Shown here one piece after another: positions 25,323-33,593 of a DNA stretch of 64,000 nt. The stretch comes from an uncultured Caulobacterales bacterium. Lineage in GTDB: Bacteria; Pseudomonadota; Alphaproteobacteria; Caulobacterales; Maricaulaceae. Positions within the stretch are counted from its first letter, which is position 1; each line of letters starts with the position of its first letter. Made by a program: the position numbers and the translations under genes. Below the pieces are notes generated by a model that saw nothing but the letters and a program-made list of their open reading frames with translations, did not search any database and was not told where the DNA came from. The DNA lies in contig CANNER010000002.1 of NCBI GenBank assembly GCA_947503715.1, positions 186,001 to 250,000 of the forward strand, in the 5' to 3' direction.

Positions 25323-26996
25323 ATGACTATGGCAAATTCAGATACCCCTCCTGTTTCTAAAGAAACCACCCCCAAAGATCCGACCAAAGGCTTTCTGGGT
25401 TGGGTGGAGCGAACGGGAAATAAACTCCCCGATCCTGTGTTCATCTTTTTCTACCTCATTCTCACACTTGTTGTGATTTCCGTCATTGTGGCAGCGCTGG
25501 GCGGGTCAGCGACGCTAAGCGAACAAGTCATGGGCGGTATGCCAGACAGCCAGAAAGCGCGGTTTAGTATTGGGGCGGATGGCGTCATTCCGGCGATGAG
25601 CCTGCTATCACCGGAAAACATCTCGCGCCTTTGGGTCGAGATGCCGAAGACCTTCACGCATTTCCATCCGCTCGGCTACGTCCTCGTCGTCATGCTGGGC
25701 GCGGGCGTCGCGGAACGGTCGGGCCTGTTCTCCAGCGCCATGCGCTCCGCCGTACGCAGCGCGCCGCTCTTCCTCCTGACGCCTGTTGTTGCGCTGGTCG
25801 CGATGATCGGGAACCATGCCGCAGACGCCGCCTATGTTGTACTTATTCCGCTGGCTGGTGTCCTCTTTGCGAGTGCGGGACGTCATCCGCTCGCCGGGAT
25901 TGCCGCCGCCTTTGCAGGGGTCTCCGGCGGATTTTCCGCGAATATATCACCGGGACAATTGGATGCATTGCTCTACGGGATCACACAGGAAGCCGGTGAA
26001 ATCCTGAACGCGGATTATCAAGCCAATCTTCTCGGCAATTGGTATTTCATCGCGACGTTGATGTTTATTTATCTGCCGCTGATCTGGTACGTCACAGACA
26101 AAATCATCGAACCGCGCCTAGGGAAGTGGGTCGCGGAAGGTGAGAATGCGAGCTATGCCAATGAAGACAAGCCACTCACAGACGCCCAGAAAAAAGGCCT
26201 GCGTCGGTCAGGGCTCGCCGTTTTGGGTATTGTCGCACTTTGGGTGGCGATGACCTTTGGCCCCGGAACGCCCCTGATTAACGAGGCTGCCTGTCCACCG
26301 GATGTTGCCGCGACAGGCGTTTGCAGTCCGATTGCGAATTGGACGCCATTTCTGACGTCGCTTGTCGCGGGCTTTATGATGCTCTTCCTCGCGGCGGGCT
26401 GGGCTTATGGTAAAGCGGCCGGCACAATTAAAGACCACCGTGACCTTGTGGAGATGATGGCAGAGGCCATGAAGGATATGGGCTATTACCTCGTCCTCGC
26501 CTTTGCCGCGGCACATTTTGTGGCCATGTTTGAATGGTCCAATCTGGGTTTGATTTCTGCCGTTCACGGGGCGAACGGGATTGAAGCGAGTGGCCTGCCT
26601 ATGCCAATCCTGCTCGGGCTAATCGTGCTCTTCTCGGCATTGATTAATCTCTTTGTCGGCTCGGCATCTGCGAAATGGGCTTTGCTCGCGCCAGTCATGG
26701 TACCGATGTTGATGCTACTGGGTATCTCTCCGGATGGTGCGACGGCCGTTTACCGGGTCGGCGATGGCGCGACGAATATTATCACGCCACTCATGGTCTA
26801 TTTCCCGCTCATCCTCGTTTTTGCGCGACGCTGGCAGAAAGACTTTGGACTCGGCAGCCTCACCGCAATGATGATCCCCTATTCCATCTGGATGTTAATC
26901 ACGGGTGTTATCCTCGTCGTCGCCTGGGCTTTCCTCGGCTTTGATCTGGGGCCGGGCGCGCCGATGGCTTATGAGCTGCCGGGCGTCGCTGGCTAA
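25323..26996 (+). CDS. AbgT-family transporter
   Basis: About 557 residues, an inner-membrane protein with many hydrophobic helices. AbgT proteins were named for p-aminobenzoyl-glutamate uptake, and some (MtrF, YdaH) export sulfonamides and p-aminobenzoate. The family is recognisable from PDPVFIFFYLILTLVV near the start, the re-entrant region SGGFSANISPGQLDALL and the C-terminal NLFVGSASAKWALLAPVMVPML with GDGATNIITPLM. The frame is open from 25212, but ATGs at 25323/25329 follow AGAGA and precede the conserved start. The next gene begins 2 bp after its stop. Confidence 0.85.
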   Translation: MTMANSDTPPVSKETTPKDPTKGFLGWVERTGNKLPDPVFIFFYLILTLVVISVIVAALGGSATLSEQVMGGMPDSQKARFSIGADGVIPAMSLLSPENISRLWVEMPKTFTHFHPLGYVLVVMLGAGVAERSGLFSSAMRSAVRSAPLFLLTPVVALVAMIGNHAADAAYVVLIPLAGVLFASAGRHPLAGIAAAFAGVSGGFSANISPGQLDALLYGITQEAGEILNADYQANLLGNWYFIATLMFIYLPLIWYVTDKIIEPRLGKWVAEGENASYANEDKPLTDAQKKGLRRSGLAVLGIVALWVAMTFGPGTPLINEAACPPDVAATGVCSPIANWTPFLTSLVAGFMMLFLAAGWAYGKAAGTIKDHRDLVEMMAEAMKDMGYYLVLAFAAAHFVAMFEWSNLGLISAVHGANGIEASGLPMPILLGLIVLFSALINLFVGSASAKWALLAPVMVPMLMLLGISPDGATAVYRVGDGATNIITPLMVYFPLILVFARRWQKDFGLGSLTAMMIPYSIWMLITGVILVVAWAFLGFDLGPGAPMAYELPGVAG

Positions 26997-26998
26997 GC

Positions 26999-27715
26999 AT
27001 GACAAAAATTACCTTCCTCTGCCCACCGGAATTGGAAGGTAAAATTCCGCCGCCTGTGAGGGCTTCAAAATGCCTGCCGGACTGGTTCCGGAATCTCCCC
27101 CGCGAGATGGGGATGAAAGATGAACACGGTCTGCCCGGACTGACTGTGCGGGCTTGTCTGCCCGTCGCAGATGTTATGTCCTTGGGTTGGATTATTCCCC
27201 TCCCCGTCGATATTTCCACATCTGCGGACCCGCAGACGGGGCAGCTGCAATTTCACTGGCCGCAAGACGCGCCAATTAAACCGCTCGACATGCATCATCC
27301 CGGTCAGATTGGCGCGGATAAGCCCGGCCCGTTTGAAGGACAAGTCCCACTGAAATTTATCAATCCGTGGCGCGTCGTCCTGCCCGATGGATGGTCGGCC
27401 AGCTTCCTTCACCCGATCAATCATATGGACCTCCCCTTCCGCGCTTTTAACGGCGCAGTGGATTGCGACGCGCTGGACGTGCCCGTCAATGTGCCGTTTT
27501 TCTGGACGGGGGTCGGGACAGATTTCCACCTCCCCGCCGGCACACCCATGGTGCAAGTCATTCCCTATGAACGTGCCGCGATGAAGATGAGCGCGGAGGT
27601 GCGGGCAGAGACAGCAGAAGAAGAAGAGGTTCGCGCGGCCTCATTAAATCGGAAATATACGGAAGAATCTGTCTATTCAAAAGAATGGAGACGGCGGCAT
27701 GAACGCGAGACCTGA
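26999..27715 (+). CDS. DUF6065-like protein
   Basis: 238 residues, soluble, with no signal peptide. The start FLCPPELEGKIPPPVRASKCLPDWFRNLP, the central MSLGWIIPLPVDI, and INPWRVVLPDGWSASFLHPINH resemble DUF6065 proteins, for which I know no function. The C-terminus is charged (ETAEEEEVRAASLNRKY). It starts 2 bp after abgT, so it is almost certainly in the same transcript. A link to the transporter's substrate is only suggested by position. Confidence 0.5.
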   Translation: MTKITFLCPPELEGKIPPPVRASKCLPDWFRNLPREMGMKDEHGLPGLTVRACLPVADVMSLGWIIPLPVDISTSADPQTGQLQFHWPQDAPIKPLDMHHPGQIGADKPGPFEGQVPLKFINPWRVVLPDGWSASFLHPINHMDLPFRAFNGAVDCDALDVPVNVPFFWTGVGTDFHLPAGTPMVQVIPYERAAMKMSAEVRAETAEEEEVRAASLNRKYTEESVYSKEWRRRHERET

Positions 27716-27860
27716 ACGGCCTCAATGTTGAGAAACCAACGGTTTTAGTGGGTTTTGACGCGGTCGTGTCGGGTCAAAGTCGCAGGGGTGGCGGACCGCT
27801 TTCGTAGTCTGTCGAATAAATTTATGTATCTTTAGAGCTGTTCAAAGCGGTAAAGGAGAC

Positions 27861-28316
27861 ATGACGATGGACATTGATACTGAAAAATTAAAGCGCTGGC
27901 GCGAAGAACGTTTCTGGTCGCAGGAACACCTTGCGGAAATGGCGGGCGTCGCCCTTCGGACCGTGCAACGGATTGAAAATGGCGGAAACGCATCTCGCGA
28001 GTCGATCACAGCCTTAGCTGCGGCTTTTAACGTAGACGCGGCCGCCCTGACCTATCATCCGGAAGATCATAAAGACGAACTGGCGCGAGAAAAACTCGCG
28101 CACTCTCTTTCGGCCCTTCGCTTGTCCTTTCTCATCGTCGCGGCCAGTTGGGTTTTTATCCTGATCGTTTTTGCAGGCATCAGCGCGTCCGACGGACCGG
28201 GCGGAGACAATATGATGGTCCCCGCGATTTGGGTCACGGTTGGAGCTGCGGGTCATGGATTGGCAGTCGTGATTGTGGAAATCGTCAATCGGTTTGGGAA
28301 GCCCGGGGGGCGTTAG
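27861..28316 (+). CDS. XRE helix-turn-helix protein with two transmembrane segments
   Basis: 151 residues. An HTH_3 domain fills residues about 6-62 (LKRWREERFWSQEHLAEMAGVALRTVQRIENGGNASRESITALAAAFNVDAAAL). Two hydrophobic segments follow (LSFLIVAASWVFILIVFAG and MVPAIWVTVGAAGHGLAVVIV), matching the HTH plus 2TM layout seen in many proteobacteria. It may bind DNA from the membrane. AAGGAG precedes the ATG at 27861. A hairpin at 28330-28359 probably ends the transcript. Targets unknown. Confidence 0.75.
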   Translation: MTMDIDTEKLKRWREERFWSQEHLAEMAGVALRTVQRIENGGNASRESITALAAAFNVDAAALTYHPEDHKDELAREKLAHSLSALRLSFLIVAASWVFILIVFAGISASDGPGGDNMMVPAIWVTVGAAGHGLAVVIVEIVNRFGKPGGR

Positions 28317-28329
28317 TTTAATGAGAGGC

Positions 28330-28359
28330 TTGGGCGATTATTAATTTAATGTCGCCCAA
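28330..28359 (+). terminator. Hairpin after the HTH-2TM gene
   Basis: TTGGGCGA and TCGCCCAA form a perfect 8-bp stem with a 14-nt AT-rich loop. The following T content is modest (GCGTTTGTTG), so termination efficiency is uncertain; the position 14 bp past the stop supports the role. Confidence 0.45.
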
Positions 28360-28423
28360 AGCTGCGTTTGTTGTAATATAAGTCATTCGCCTTAACGGAG
28401 CGCCTCATGGGAAGGGCCGGTAT

Positions 28424-28921
28424 CTATACTGCAATTTTCTGTGCAGCTAACCCTTTAAGATTTGATATATCATTATCTTGGAACAAACGTGCAGGAATCC
28501 ATCTAGATCCTATGGGTTTATAATAAATCACAACACCTTTTTTCTTAAAACTCATCGCCCTGATCTGTTCCCAAGGTGTTGTGATTTTATTTCCCGCACC
28601 ATCAGCAAGCATTACTTCCCACTCATCGAAAACCCAATTAACTTTGAGCTGTTCAGGTTTCATGCGAAAATGACAAAATGCAATCCAAATAGGCGTTAAA
28701 ATTAAGGTAAGAATTATCACTACAAGACCCCCAATGAGGGCATATATCGTTTCATTTAAGTTCAAAGAAAAGCCTTGAAAAAAGCTAATTATCAAAAAAA
28801 TTATAGACGCGATCGCACCGGATTTCATACTCGTTTTAAGAGTGTCTGCACTATTGAAAATCCAATCAATATTGTCCCTAAAAAAAAATTTAGCTTCTTG
28901 TGATTTAATTTTTGCCTCCAT
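28424..28921 (-). CDS. Membrane protein with YcxB-like C-terminal domain
   Basis: 165 residues. Two transmembrane segments (about residues 36-52 and 60-82) precede a soluble domain of the YcxB type: LKVNWVFDEWEVMLADGAGNKITTPWEQIRAMSFKKKGVVIYY and then SRWIPARLFQDNDI. YcxB-like domains have a PH-like fold; their function is unknown. The gene is clearly AT-richer than its neighbours (runs of A/T, ATA and TTA codons) and starts 3 bp after the miaB stop, so it may be a recent arrival riding on miaB transcription. Confidence 0.6.
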   Translation of the reverse strand: MEAKIKSQEAKFFFRDNIDWIFNSADTLKTSMKSGAIASIIFLIISFFQGFSLNLNETIYALIGGLVVIILTLILTPIWIAFCHFRMKPEQLKVNWVFDEWEVMLADGAGNKITTPWEQIRAMSFKKKGVVIYYKPIGSRWIPARLFQDNDISNLKGLAAQKIAV

Positions 28922-28924
28922 AAC

Positions 28925-30334
28925 CTAAGCCAAAACCCCAACCAACGAATTCCGCCCAGCTTCCTCAATCCGTACATCCACGATCTGCCCAATCAGCTCT
29001 TCCGGCCCGTCGAAATGCGTCCCCGTCAGATACGGTGAGCGACCGAATAATTGTCCGCCCTTGCGGCCCTTGCCTTCGACCAACACCGACAGCGTTTTCC
29101 CGATGAGGGACTTATTGTGTTCTTCCTGTTGTTTGTAGAGCAGCGCCTGGAGGCGGACGAGGCGGTCTTGTTTGACGTCTTCGGGCACTTGGCGGTGCAT
29201 GCTCGCGCCCGGCGTACCGGGGCGAATGGAATATTTGAAACTGAAGGAAGAAGCATAGCCGATCTCTTCCACGCATTTCATGGTCTGTTCGAAATCAGCT
29301 TCGGTCTCACCCGGGAAGCCAACGATGAAGTCACCGGAAAGCGCAATCTCCGGACGGGCGGCCCGAATTTTTGCAATTAATTGTTTATAGTGATCATAGG
29401 TGTGATCACGGTTCATCGCGCGCAGAATTTTATTGCTACCGGATTGGATGGGCAGGTGAAGATAGGGCATGAGTTTCGGCTCTTCGCCAATCACCTTAAT
29501 CAAGGCATCATCCATATCGCGCGGGTGGGAGGTCGTAAACCGGATACGGTCAATCCCGCCAATCAAGGCGACGTGACGAATTAATTCACCCAAGCCCCAT
29601 TCCGACCCGTCAGGACCTTCGGCGTGATAAGCATCGACATTCTGCCCGATTAGCGTAATTTCCCGTACGCCCTGCGCGGCGAGGTCCCGGGCTTCCATCA
29701 CGATTTGGTCGACGGGGCGGCTGACTTCCGCGCCGCGCGTATAAGGCACGACACAGAAAGTGCAGAATTTGTCACAGCCTTCCTGCACGGTCAGAAAAGC
29801 GGAAAAGCCCTTCACATTTCGTGTCTTGGGCAGGCTATCAAATTTCTCGATCGTGTCGAATTCCGTTTCCAGAACCTCACCAGATTTGCGATGAACCTTG
29901 GCGATCATTTCGGGCAGCTTGTGATAGGTCTGCGGGCCGAGCACCATATCGACGACGGGCGCACGGCGCATGATTTCCGCGCCTTCGGCCTGTGCGACAC
30001 AGCCTGCGACGGCGACTTTCATCTCGGGCTTATTCGCCTCTTTATGCTGACGAATGCGGCCGAGTTCGGAATAGACCTTCTCCGCCGCCTTCTCGCGAAT
30101 GTGGCAGGTATTGAGAATGACGAGATCCGCTTGGTCCGGCGTCTCGACGGGCGCATAGCCGATAGGCGCGAGAACATCAGCCATCCGCTCGCTGTCATAA
30201 ACATTCATCTGACAGCCATAGGTCTTGATGAAAACTTTTTTGGTATTGGAAATGACGTCGGGCTTCGCGGCGATAATGGCAGCTTCCTCGACATCACGAG
30301 ACGCGTTTTTATCGCGCGGTGATGTGGTGGTCAT
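28925..30334 (-). CDS. miaB: tRNA-2-methylthio-N6-dimethylallyladenosine synthase MiaB
   Basis: A 469-residue radical-SAM methylthiotransferase that modifies A37 of tRNAs. The N-terminal cluster cysteines lie in [25 protein letters not shown] and [10 protein letters not shown]. The radical-SAM motif is [17 protein letters not shown] (CxxxCxxC). A C-terminal TRAM domain follows ([22 protein letters not shown]). In many alphaproteobacteria miaB precedes phoH and ybeY; here it is about 5 kb from phoH with accessory genes between. Confidence 0.96.
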   Translation of the reverse strand: MTTTSPRDKNASRDVEEAAIIAAKPDVISNTKKVFIKTYGCQMNVYDSERMADVLAPIGYAPVETPDQADLVILNTCHIREKAAEKVYSELGRIRQHKEANKPEMKVAVAGCVAQAEGAEIMRRAPVVDMVLGPQTYHKLPEMIAKVHRKSGEVLETEFDTIEKFDSLPKTRNVKGFSAFLTVQEGCDKFCTFCVVPYTRGAEVSRPVDQIVMEARDLAAQGVREITLIGQNVDAYHAEGPDGSEWGLGELIRHVALIGGIDRIRFTTSHPRDMDDALIKVIGEEPKLMPYLHLPIQSGSNKILRAMNRDHTYDHYKQLIAKIRAARPEIALSGDFIVGFPGETEADFEQTMKCVEEIGYASSFSFKYSIRPGTPGASMHRQVPEDVKQDRLVRLQALLYKQQEEHNKSLIGKTLSVLVEGKGRKGGQLFGRSPYLTGTHFDGPEELIGQIVDVRIEEAGRNSLVGVLA

Positions 30335-30434
30335 GGGATATGGTCCTGTTTGTGTTCTGCGGGCGTATAAGGGGGTAGGTCTGCTTAGGCAAGATAGGGT
30401 TGCACGCCATCGATTTTGTTATACTATATCAAGT

Positions 30435-30992
30435 ATGTATCGTTTTTTACTCGCAGTAATGTTAGCCCTAACTTCCGCCCCCGCTTGGGCCTGTAGCTGT
30501 ATACCTGCAAAAGGTTGGGTCAGTGAGGCAGTGGCTGATCATGTCGTGTTTGTTGGGACTGCACTACAAACTACATTTCAACCATTGCCGGATGGAGATG
30601 GTCGGTCGATATATGGGCAAGCCGTCACAAAGTTTGAGGTGAATTATCCGCTTCAATTAATGAATGAAAGCAATGCATTTGTTCGCCATCAGCAAGATGG
30701 GGCTGCTTGTGGCATGAATTTCAATATGGGCGACCCTACACTTATTATAGCCTGGAAGCCAAACGACACGCTCCTAACCAATTCTTGTTCTTACAGTATT
30801 CCAAACATACTTATAAAAGATTGGCTGGTGGACGGAAACGACTTTGATTTACCCACGTATGAAGATTGTAATAGCGACGATGTTAAATCTGTAGAGCTTG
30901 AAGATCGTTGTAAAGTTACAGGCTGGGACGCGGATAGAGAGAATTATAAAAAATGGAATGATTGGTTACGACAAAACGGCGTAACAAACTAG
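30435..30992 (+). CDS. Secreted TIMP/NTR-like protein
   Basis: 185 residues. A short signal peptide (MYRFLLAVMLALTSAPAWA) has an AWA cleavage site, so the predicted mature N-terminus is Cys20-Ser-Cys22 (CSCIPAKGW), the same CxC start as animal tissue inhibitors of metalloproteinases. The site does not fit a lipobox. Then come ADHVVFVGTALQT, a GAACGMNFNMGDPTLIIAWK block and TNSCSYSIP, giving paired cysteines as in NTR-fold proteins. Inhibition of a metalloprotease is only an idea from the N-terminus. Base composition is AT-richer than the neighbours. The ATG at 30435 is the only start that gives a signal peptide. Confidence 0.6.
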   Translation: MYRFLLAVMLALTSAPAWACSCIPAKGWVSEAVADHVVFVGTALQTTFQPLPDGDGRSIYGQAVTKFEVNYPLQLMNESNAFVRHQQDGAACGMNFNMGDPTLIIAWKPNDTLLTNSCSYSIPNILIKDWLVDGNDFDLPTYEDCNSDDVKSVELEDRCKVTGWDADRENYKKWNDWLRQNGVTN

Positions 30993-31027
30993 ATTATATA
31001 AAATATAACTGAACAACCTTGACTTCA

Positions 31028-31067
31028 CCGTCATAAACCCGTCACCGCCGCGTCACACGCCTGTCAC
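31028..31067 (+). promoter_or_regulatory. Double Pho box (PhoB-type binding site)
   Basis: Four 7-bp half-sites, CCGTCAT, CCGTCAC, GCGTCAC and CTGTCAC, start at 31028, 31039, 31050 and 31061, that is at exact 11-bp spacing. This matches the PhoB consensus of CTGTCAT repeats with 4-bp spacers. A weak -10 (TAACGC, 31078-31083) lies about 10 bp after the last half-site, as in PhoB-activated promoters. Regulation by phosphate starvation is inferred. Confidence 0.7.
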
Positions 31068-31091
31068 CAAACCCCCTTAACGCGCCGCCCT

Positions 31092-31901
31092 ATGGGGGAG
31101 ACATCAACACCGAAATATCGTGCGCTATTTATCAGCGATGTCCATCTGGGGTCCAAAGGCTGTCAGGCGGAGGCGTTGTGCGATTTCATGAAGCACAATA
31201 CGTCGGAACAGCTCTATCTCGTTGGAGATATTATTGATGGCTGGCGGCTCAAAAAGAAATGGTTCTGGCCGCAAGCCCATACCAATGTCATCCGCCGTAT
31301 CCTAACGGCTGCGAAACGCGGCACAGATGTCCGTTATATAGCGGGCAATCACGATGAGTTCCTGCGCGGCTTTTTAAGATTCCGAATGAATTTCGGGGAT
31401 GTCAAACTCTCCAATCGTGAAACGCATATCGGCGTGGACGGAAAGCGTTATTTGATTGTCCATGGCGACATGTTTGACGGACTGATGCGGGCGGACCGGA
31501 AGTGGATCATGCATCTGGGCGACAATGCTTATAATCTGCTGCTCTGGGTGAATGTGAAACTGAACTTTGCTCGGCGGAAACTCGGCCTACCCTATTGGTC
31601 ATTATCAAAGTCCCTGAAGACACGCACGAAACGCGCGATGAACTTTATCCACGCCTTTGAAGATCAAGTTGCCGATTACTGCAAGCGCAAGGGCTTTGAC
31701 GGCGCGGTTTGCGGCCATATCCATGTGGCGGAAATGCGTGTCATCGATGGCATCACCTATATGAACGACGGCGATTGGGTCGAGAGCTGTACGGCGCTGG
31801 CCGAACATCATGACGGGCGCTGGGAAATTCTACACCATCGTCCGGTGATGGCGAAAGAGTCTTCGACAACAAGACCCCTGTTAGAAGTCGCCGCAGTTTA
31901 A
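31092..31901 (+). CDS. LpxH-like metallophosphoesterase, probably PlcP-type phospholipase C
   Basis: 269 residues with a calcineurin-like two-metal site: ISDVHLG, VGDIIDGW, AGNHDE, IVHGD and GHIHVAEM in order. It belongs to the COG2908 group often labelled UDP-2,3-diacylglucosamine hydrolase. True LpxH has GNRD where this has GNHD, and the gene sits behind a double Pho box. In Sinorhizobium a related Pho-controlled enzyme, PlcP, degrades phospholipids during phosphate starvation, so PlcP is the better reading. There is no Shine-Dalgarno; if the predicted -10 is right the mRNA is nearly leaderless. Its stop overlaps a convergent zincin gene by 4 bp. Confidence 0.75.
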   Translation: MGETSTPKYRALFISDVHLGSKGCQAEALCDFMKHNTSEQLYLVGDIIDGWRLKKKWFWPQAHTNVIRRILTAAKRGTDVRYIAGNHDEFLRGFLRFRMNFGDVKLSNRETHIGVDGKRYLIVHGDMFDGLMRADRKWIMHLGDNAYNLLLWVNVKLNFARRKLGLPYWSLSKSLKTRTKRAMNFIHAFEDQVADYCKRKGFDGAVCGHIHVAEMRVIDGITYMNDGDWVESCTALAEHHDGRWEILHHRPVMAKESSTTRPLLEVAAV

Positions 31902-32695
31902 GCTCTTCGCTTATCCCGATGTACCGGAATACGCTCGCGCAAAGCTTTTACGTCAGTCTCCATCTTACCAATTTGACGAAAGGCTTTCGATAGCATTTTG
32001 CGTAAATGTGATTTTAGGTGGGGAGCCGCCACCGCCTCCGGAATATTCTTTATCGACATGAACAAGGCCGTCGCAAAGACGAGATCCGCTTCGGGTAGAT
32101 AACCTGCCCCCTTTGCTTGCCAGCCTTGCATATCCGCATTTGAGAATTGCGAAAATTCGAACCGACCATTCGCAAGGAAAACCCCATAGCCCATGAAGAC
32201 CGCAGTGAGATCTGTGAAAAGCTCATAGAGCTCGGGTGGTTCTTCTAATTCTTCCTGTGCGCGATTGTGAAGAGCGTGCCCGAGTTCATGCGCAAAGGTC
32301 GCGACGAGTTGCGCGGGCTTGTCCATCAGACCTTCGTCATAACGGATGATCTCACGCGTGCCGCCATGTTTGGTCGGAATGATTTGATAGGTGCCGCAAG
32401 CTGTTTGCCCACGCGTCTTTATCATCGCCAACCCGCCGAGCGAGCTATCCGGTCGACCCGCTTCGGCTTTTAACTCGAAATTATCGCGATCATCAAAACG
32501 ACATTGTCGTCTGACAATAGCAAACAAATGTTCGGCCAGTGGAGTGTCGCCTGCATCTGGATAATATTCAGGAGTGGGTAGCCAAAGTTCAGTTTCGGAC
32601 AAGCCCGGCTCAATCTCGAAATTGTCGATCAACCAGGCAAAACCGTCCAACTGCCAAGCGGCGACATCCTTATCAACAAGGCGACGTGAGAACAC
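31898..32695 (-). CDS. Putative zincin-type metallopeptidase
   Basis: 265 residues, no signal peptide. A zinc-binding HELGH motif (His136, Glu137, His140) lies in VATFAHELGHALHNR, followed by a possible third ligand in ELYELFTDLTAVF (Glu158). The start codon is GTG (32695). I cannot assign a named family; the E-x-x-TDL-x-x-VF pattern resembles uncharacterised bacterial peptidase-like proteins. It lies 12 bp after the stop of the Fur-type gene on the same strand, so the two may be co-transcribed. Confidence 0.55.
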   Translation of the reverse strand: MFSRRLVDKDVAAWQLDGFAWLIDNFEIEPGLSETELWLPTPEYYPDAGDTPLAEHLFAIVRRQCRFDDRDNFELKAEAGRPDSSLGGLAMIKTRGQTACGTYQIIPTKHGGTREIIRYDEGLMDKPAQLVATFAHELGHALHNRAQEELEEPPELYELFTDLTAVFMGYGVFLANGRFEFSQFSNADMQGWQAKGAGYLPEADLVFATALFMSIKNIPEAVAAPHLKSHLRKMLSKAFRQIGKMETDVKALRERIPVHRDKRRA

Positions 32696-32707
32696 AAACG
32701 CGCGGGT

Positions 32708-33115
32708 CTATTTCTTCTTTCGCCCGTAGAGCTCCATCCGGTGATCAACTAACTCATAACCGAGCTTTTCGGCAATTTTTTCCTGTAACCGTTCAATTTC
32801 CTCATCCACGAATTCGATGACGTCACCCGTTTGAACGTCGATCAGGTGATCGTGATGTTCACCTTCGGCCAGCTCATATCGCGCGCGGCCATCCCGGAAA
32901 TCGTGGGTTTCGATAATGCCAGCCTCATCAAACAATCGCACCGTGCGATAGACAGTGGCCAAGCTGATCTTGGGGTCTATGGCCGTGGCGCGGGCATAGA
33001 CTTCTTCCGCGTCGGGATGGTCATTCGCGTCGGAAAGGACTTTGGCGATGATACGGCGCTGGTCCGTCATACGGAGGCCGCGTTCGATGCATTTCTTTTC
33101 GAGAATACTGGTCAT
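32708..33115 (-). CDS. Fur-family metal-responsive repressor
   Basis: 135 residues. The winged-helix N-terminus (RGLRMTDQRRIIAKVLSDANDHPDAEEVYARA, then SLATVYRTVRLFDEAGII) and the metal site EGEHHDHLIDVQTGDVIEF (His-rich around residues 87-90) are Fur-like. The C-terminal CxxC zinc pairs of classical Fur are absent; the only Cys is residue 9. Alphaproteobacterial Fur/Mur proteins often lack these cysteines and respond to manganese or iron. Which metal is sensed here cannot be told. Confidence 0.88.
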   Translation of the reverse strand: MTSILEKKCIERGLRMTDQRRIIAKVLSDANDHPDAEEVYARATAIDPKISLATVYRTVRLFDEAGIIETHDFRDGRARYELAEGEHHDHLIDVQTGDVIEFVDEEIERLQEKIAEKLGYELVDHRMELYGRKKK

Positions 33116-33169
33116 ACAGTCTATCTAAGCCGATGGGTGCCCCGCGTCCAGTGCAGGGCGGCGTTGAAC

Positions 33170-33592
33170 CTAAAGCTTTTTCGAAAATGTGATGGCGGCG
33201 ATCCGGCCATTGGCGCGGCGATAATAACCGGGGCGGCGGCCGATCGGAGAAAAACCGGCTTTACGATAAAGCGCCTTGGCCGCCTCATTATCCTCAGCAA
33301 CCTCTAGGAATAAATCTGCCACGCCCAAATTTCGGAGTGTGTCGCATGTGTGATTGAGAAGATCACGGCCCAAACCTTTTTGTCGATCGGTGGGACGGGT
33401 TGCAATCGTTAGAATTTCCGACTGATCCGCAGCGTGAGAACAAATGATAAAAGCTGACAATGGGTCACCCAGACCCAGACAGATATCTTTTCGGCAATGA
33501 GTGCTCATCTCAAGCGCATCCCAACCCTTTTCGAAACTCGCCGCATGGATATCTGCCATGGCTTTTGCATCTGCGACTATCAGGCGACGCAT
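33170..33592 (-). CDS. rimI: Ribosomal protein S18 alanine N-acetyltransferase-like GNAT
   Basis: 140 residues. A GNAT fold with the acetyl-CoA-binding segment IATRPTDRQKGLGRDLL and then LFLEVAEDNEAAKALYRKAGFSPIGRRPGYY, the usual RimI end pattern. The ATG at 33592 lies 1 bp after the tsaB stop, the common tsaB-rimI arrangement. The frame extends 17 codons further upstream into tsaB, which I do not include. Confidence 0.88.
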   Translation of the reverse strand: MRRLIVADAKAMADIHAASFEKGWDALEMSTHCRKDICLGLGDPLSAFIICSHAADQSEILTIATRPTDRQKGLGRDLLNHTCDTLRNLGVADLFLEVAEDNEAAKALYRKAGFSPIGRRPGYYRRANGRIAAITFSKKL

Positions 33593-33593
33593 A

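Noticed and set aside
29705-30322. A 205-codon plus-strand frame over the miaB 5' half
   Set aside because: Shadow of miaB, whose Fe-S and radical-SAM motifs are intact on the minus strand.
31028-31067. Short tandem repeat or CRISPR-like repeats
   Set aside because: The 11-bp spacing with a conserved GTCA and variable 4-bp spacers matches PhoB half-sites, not CRISPR repeats.
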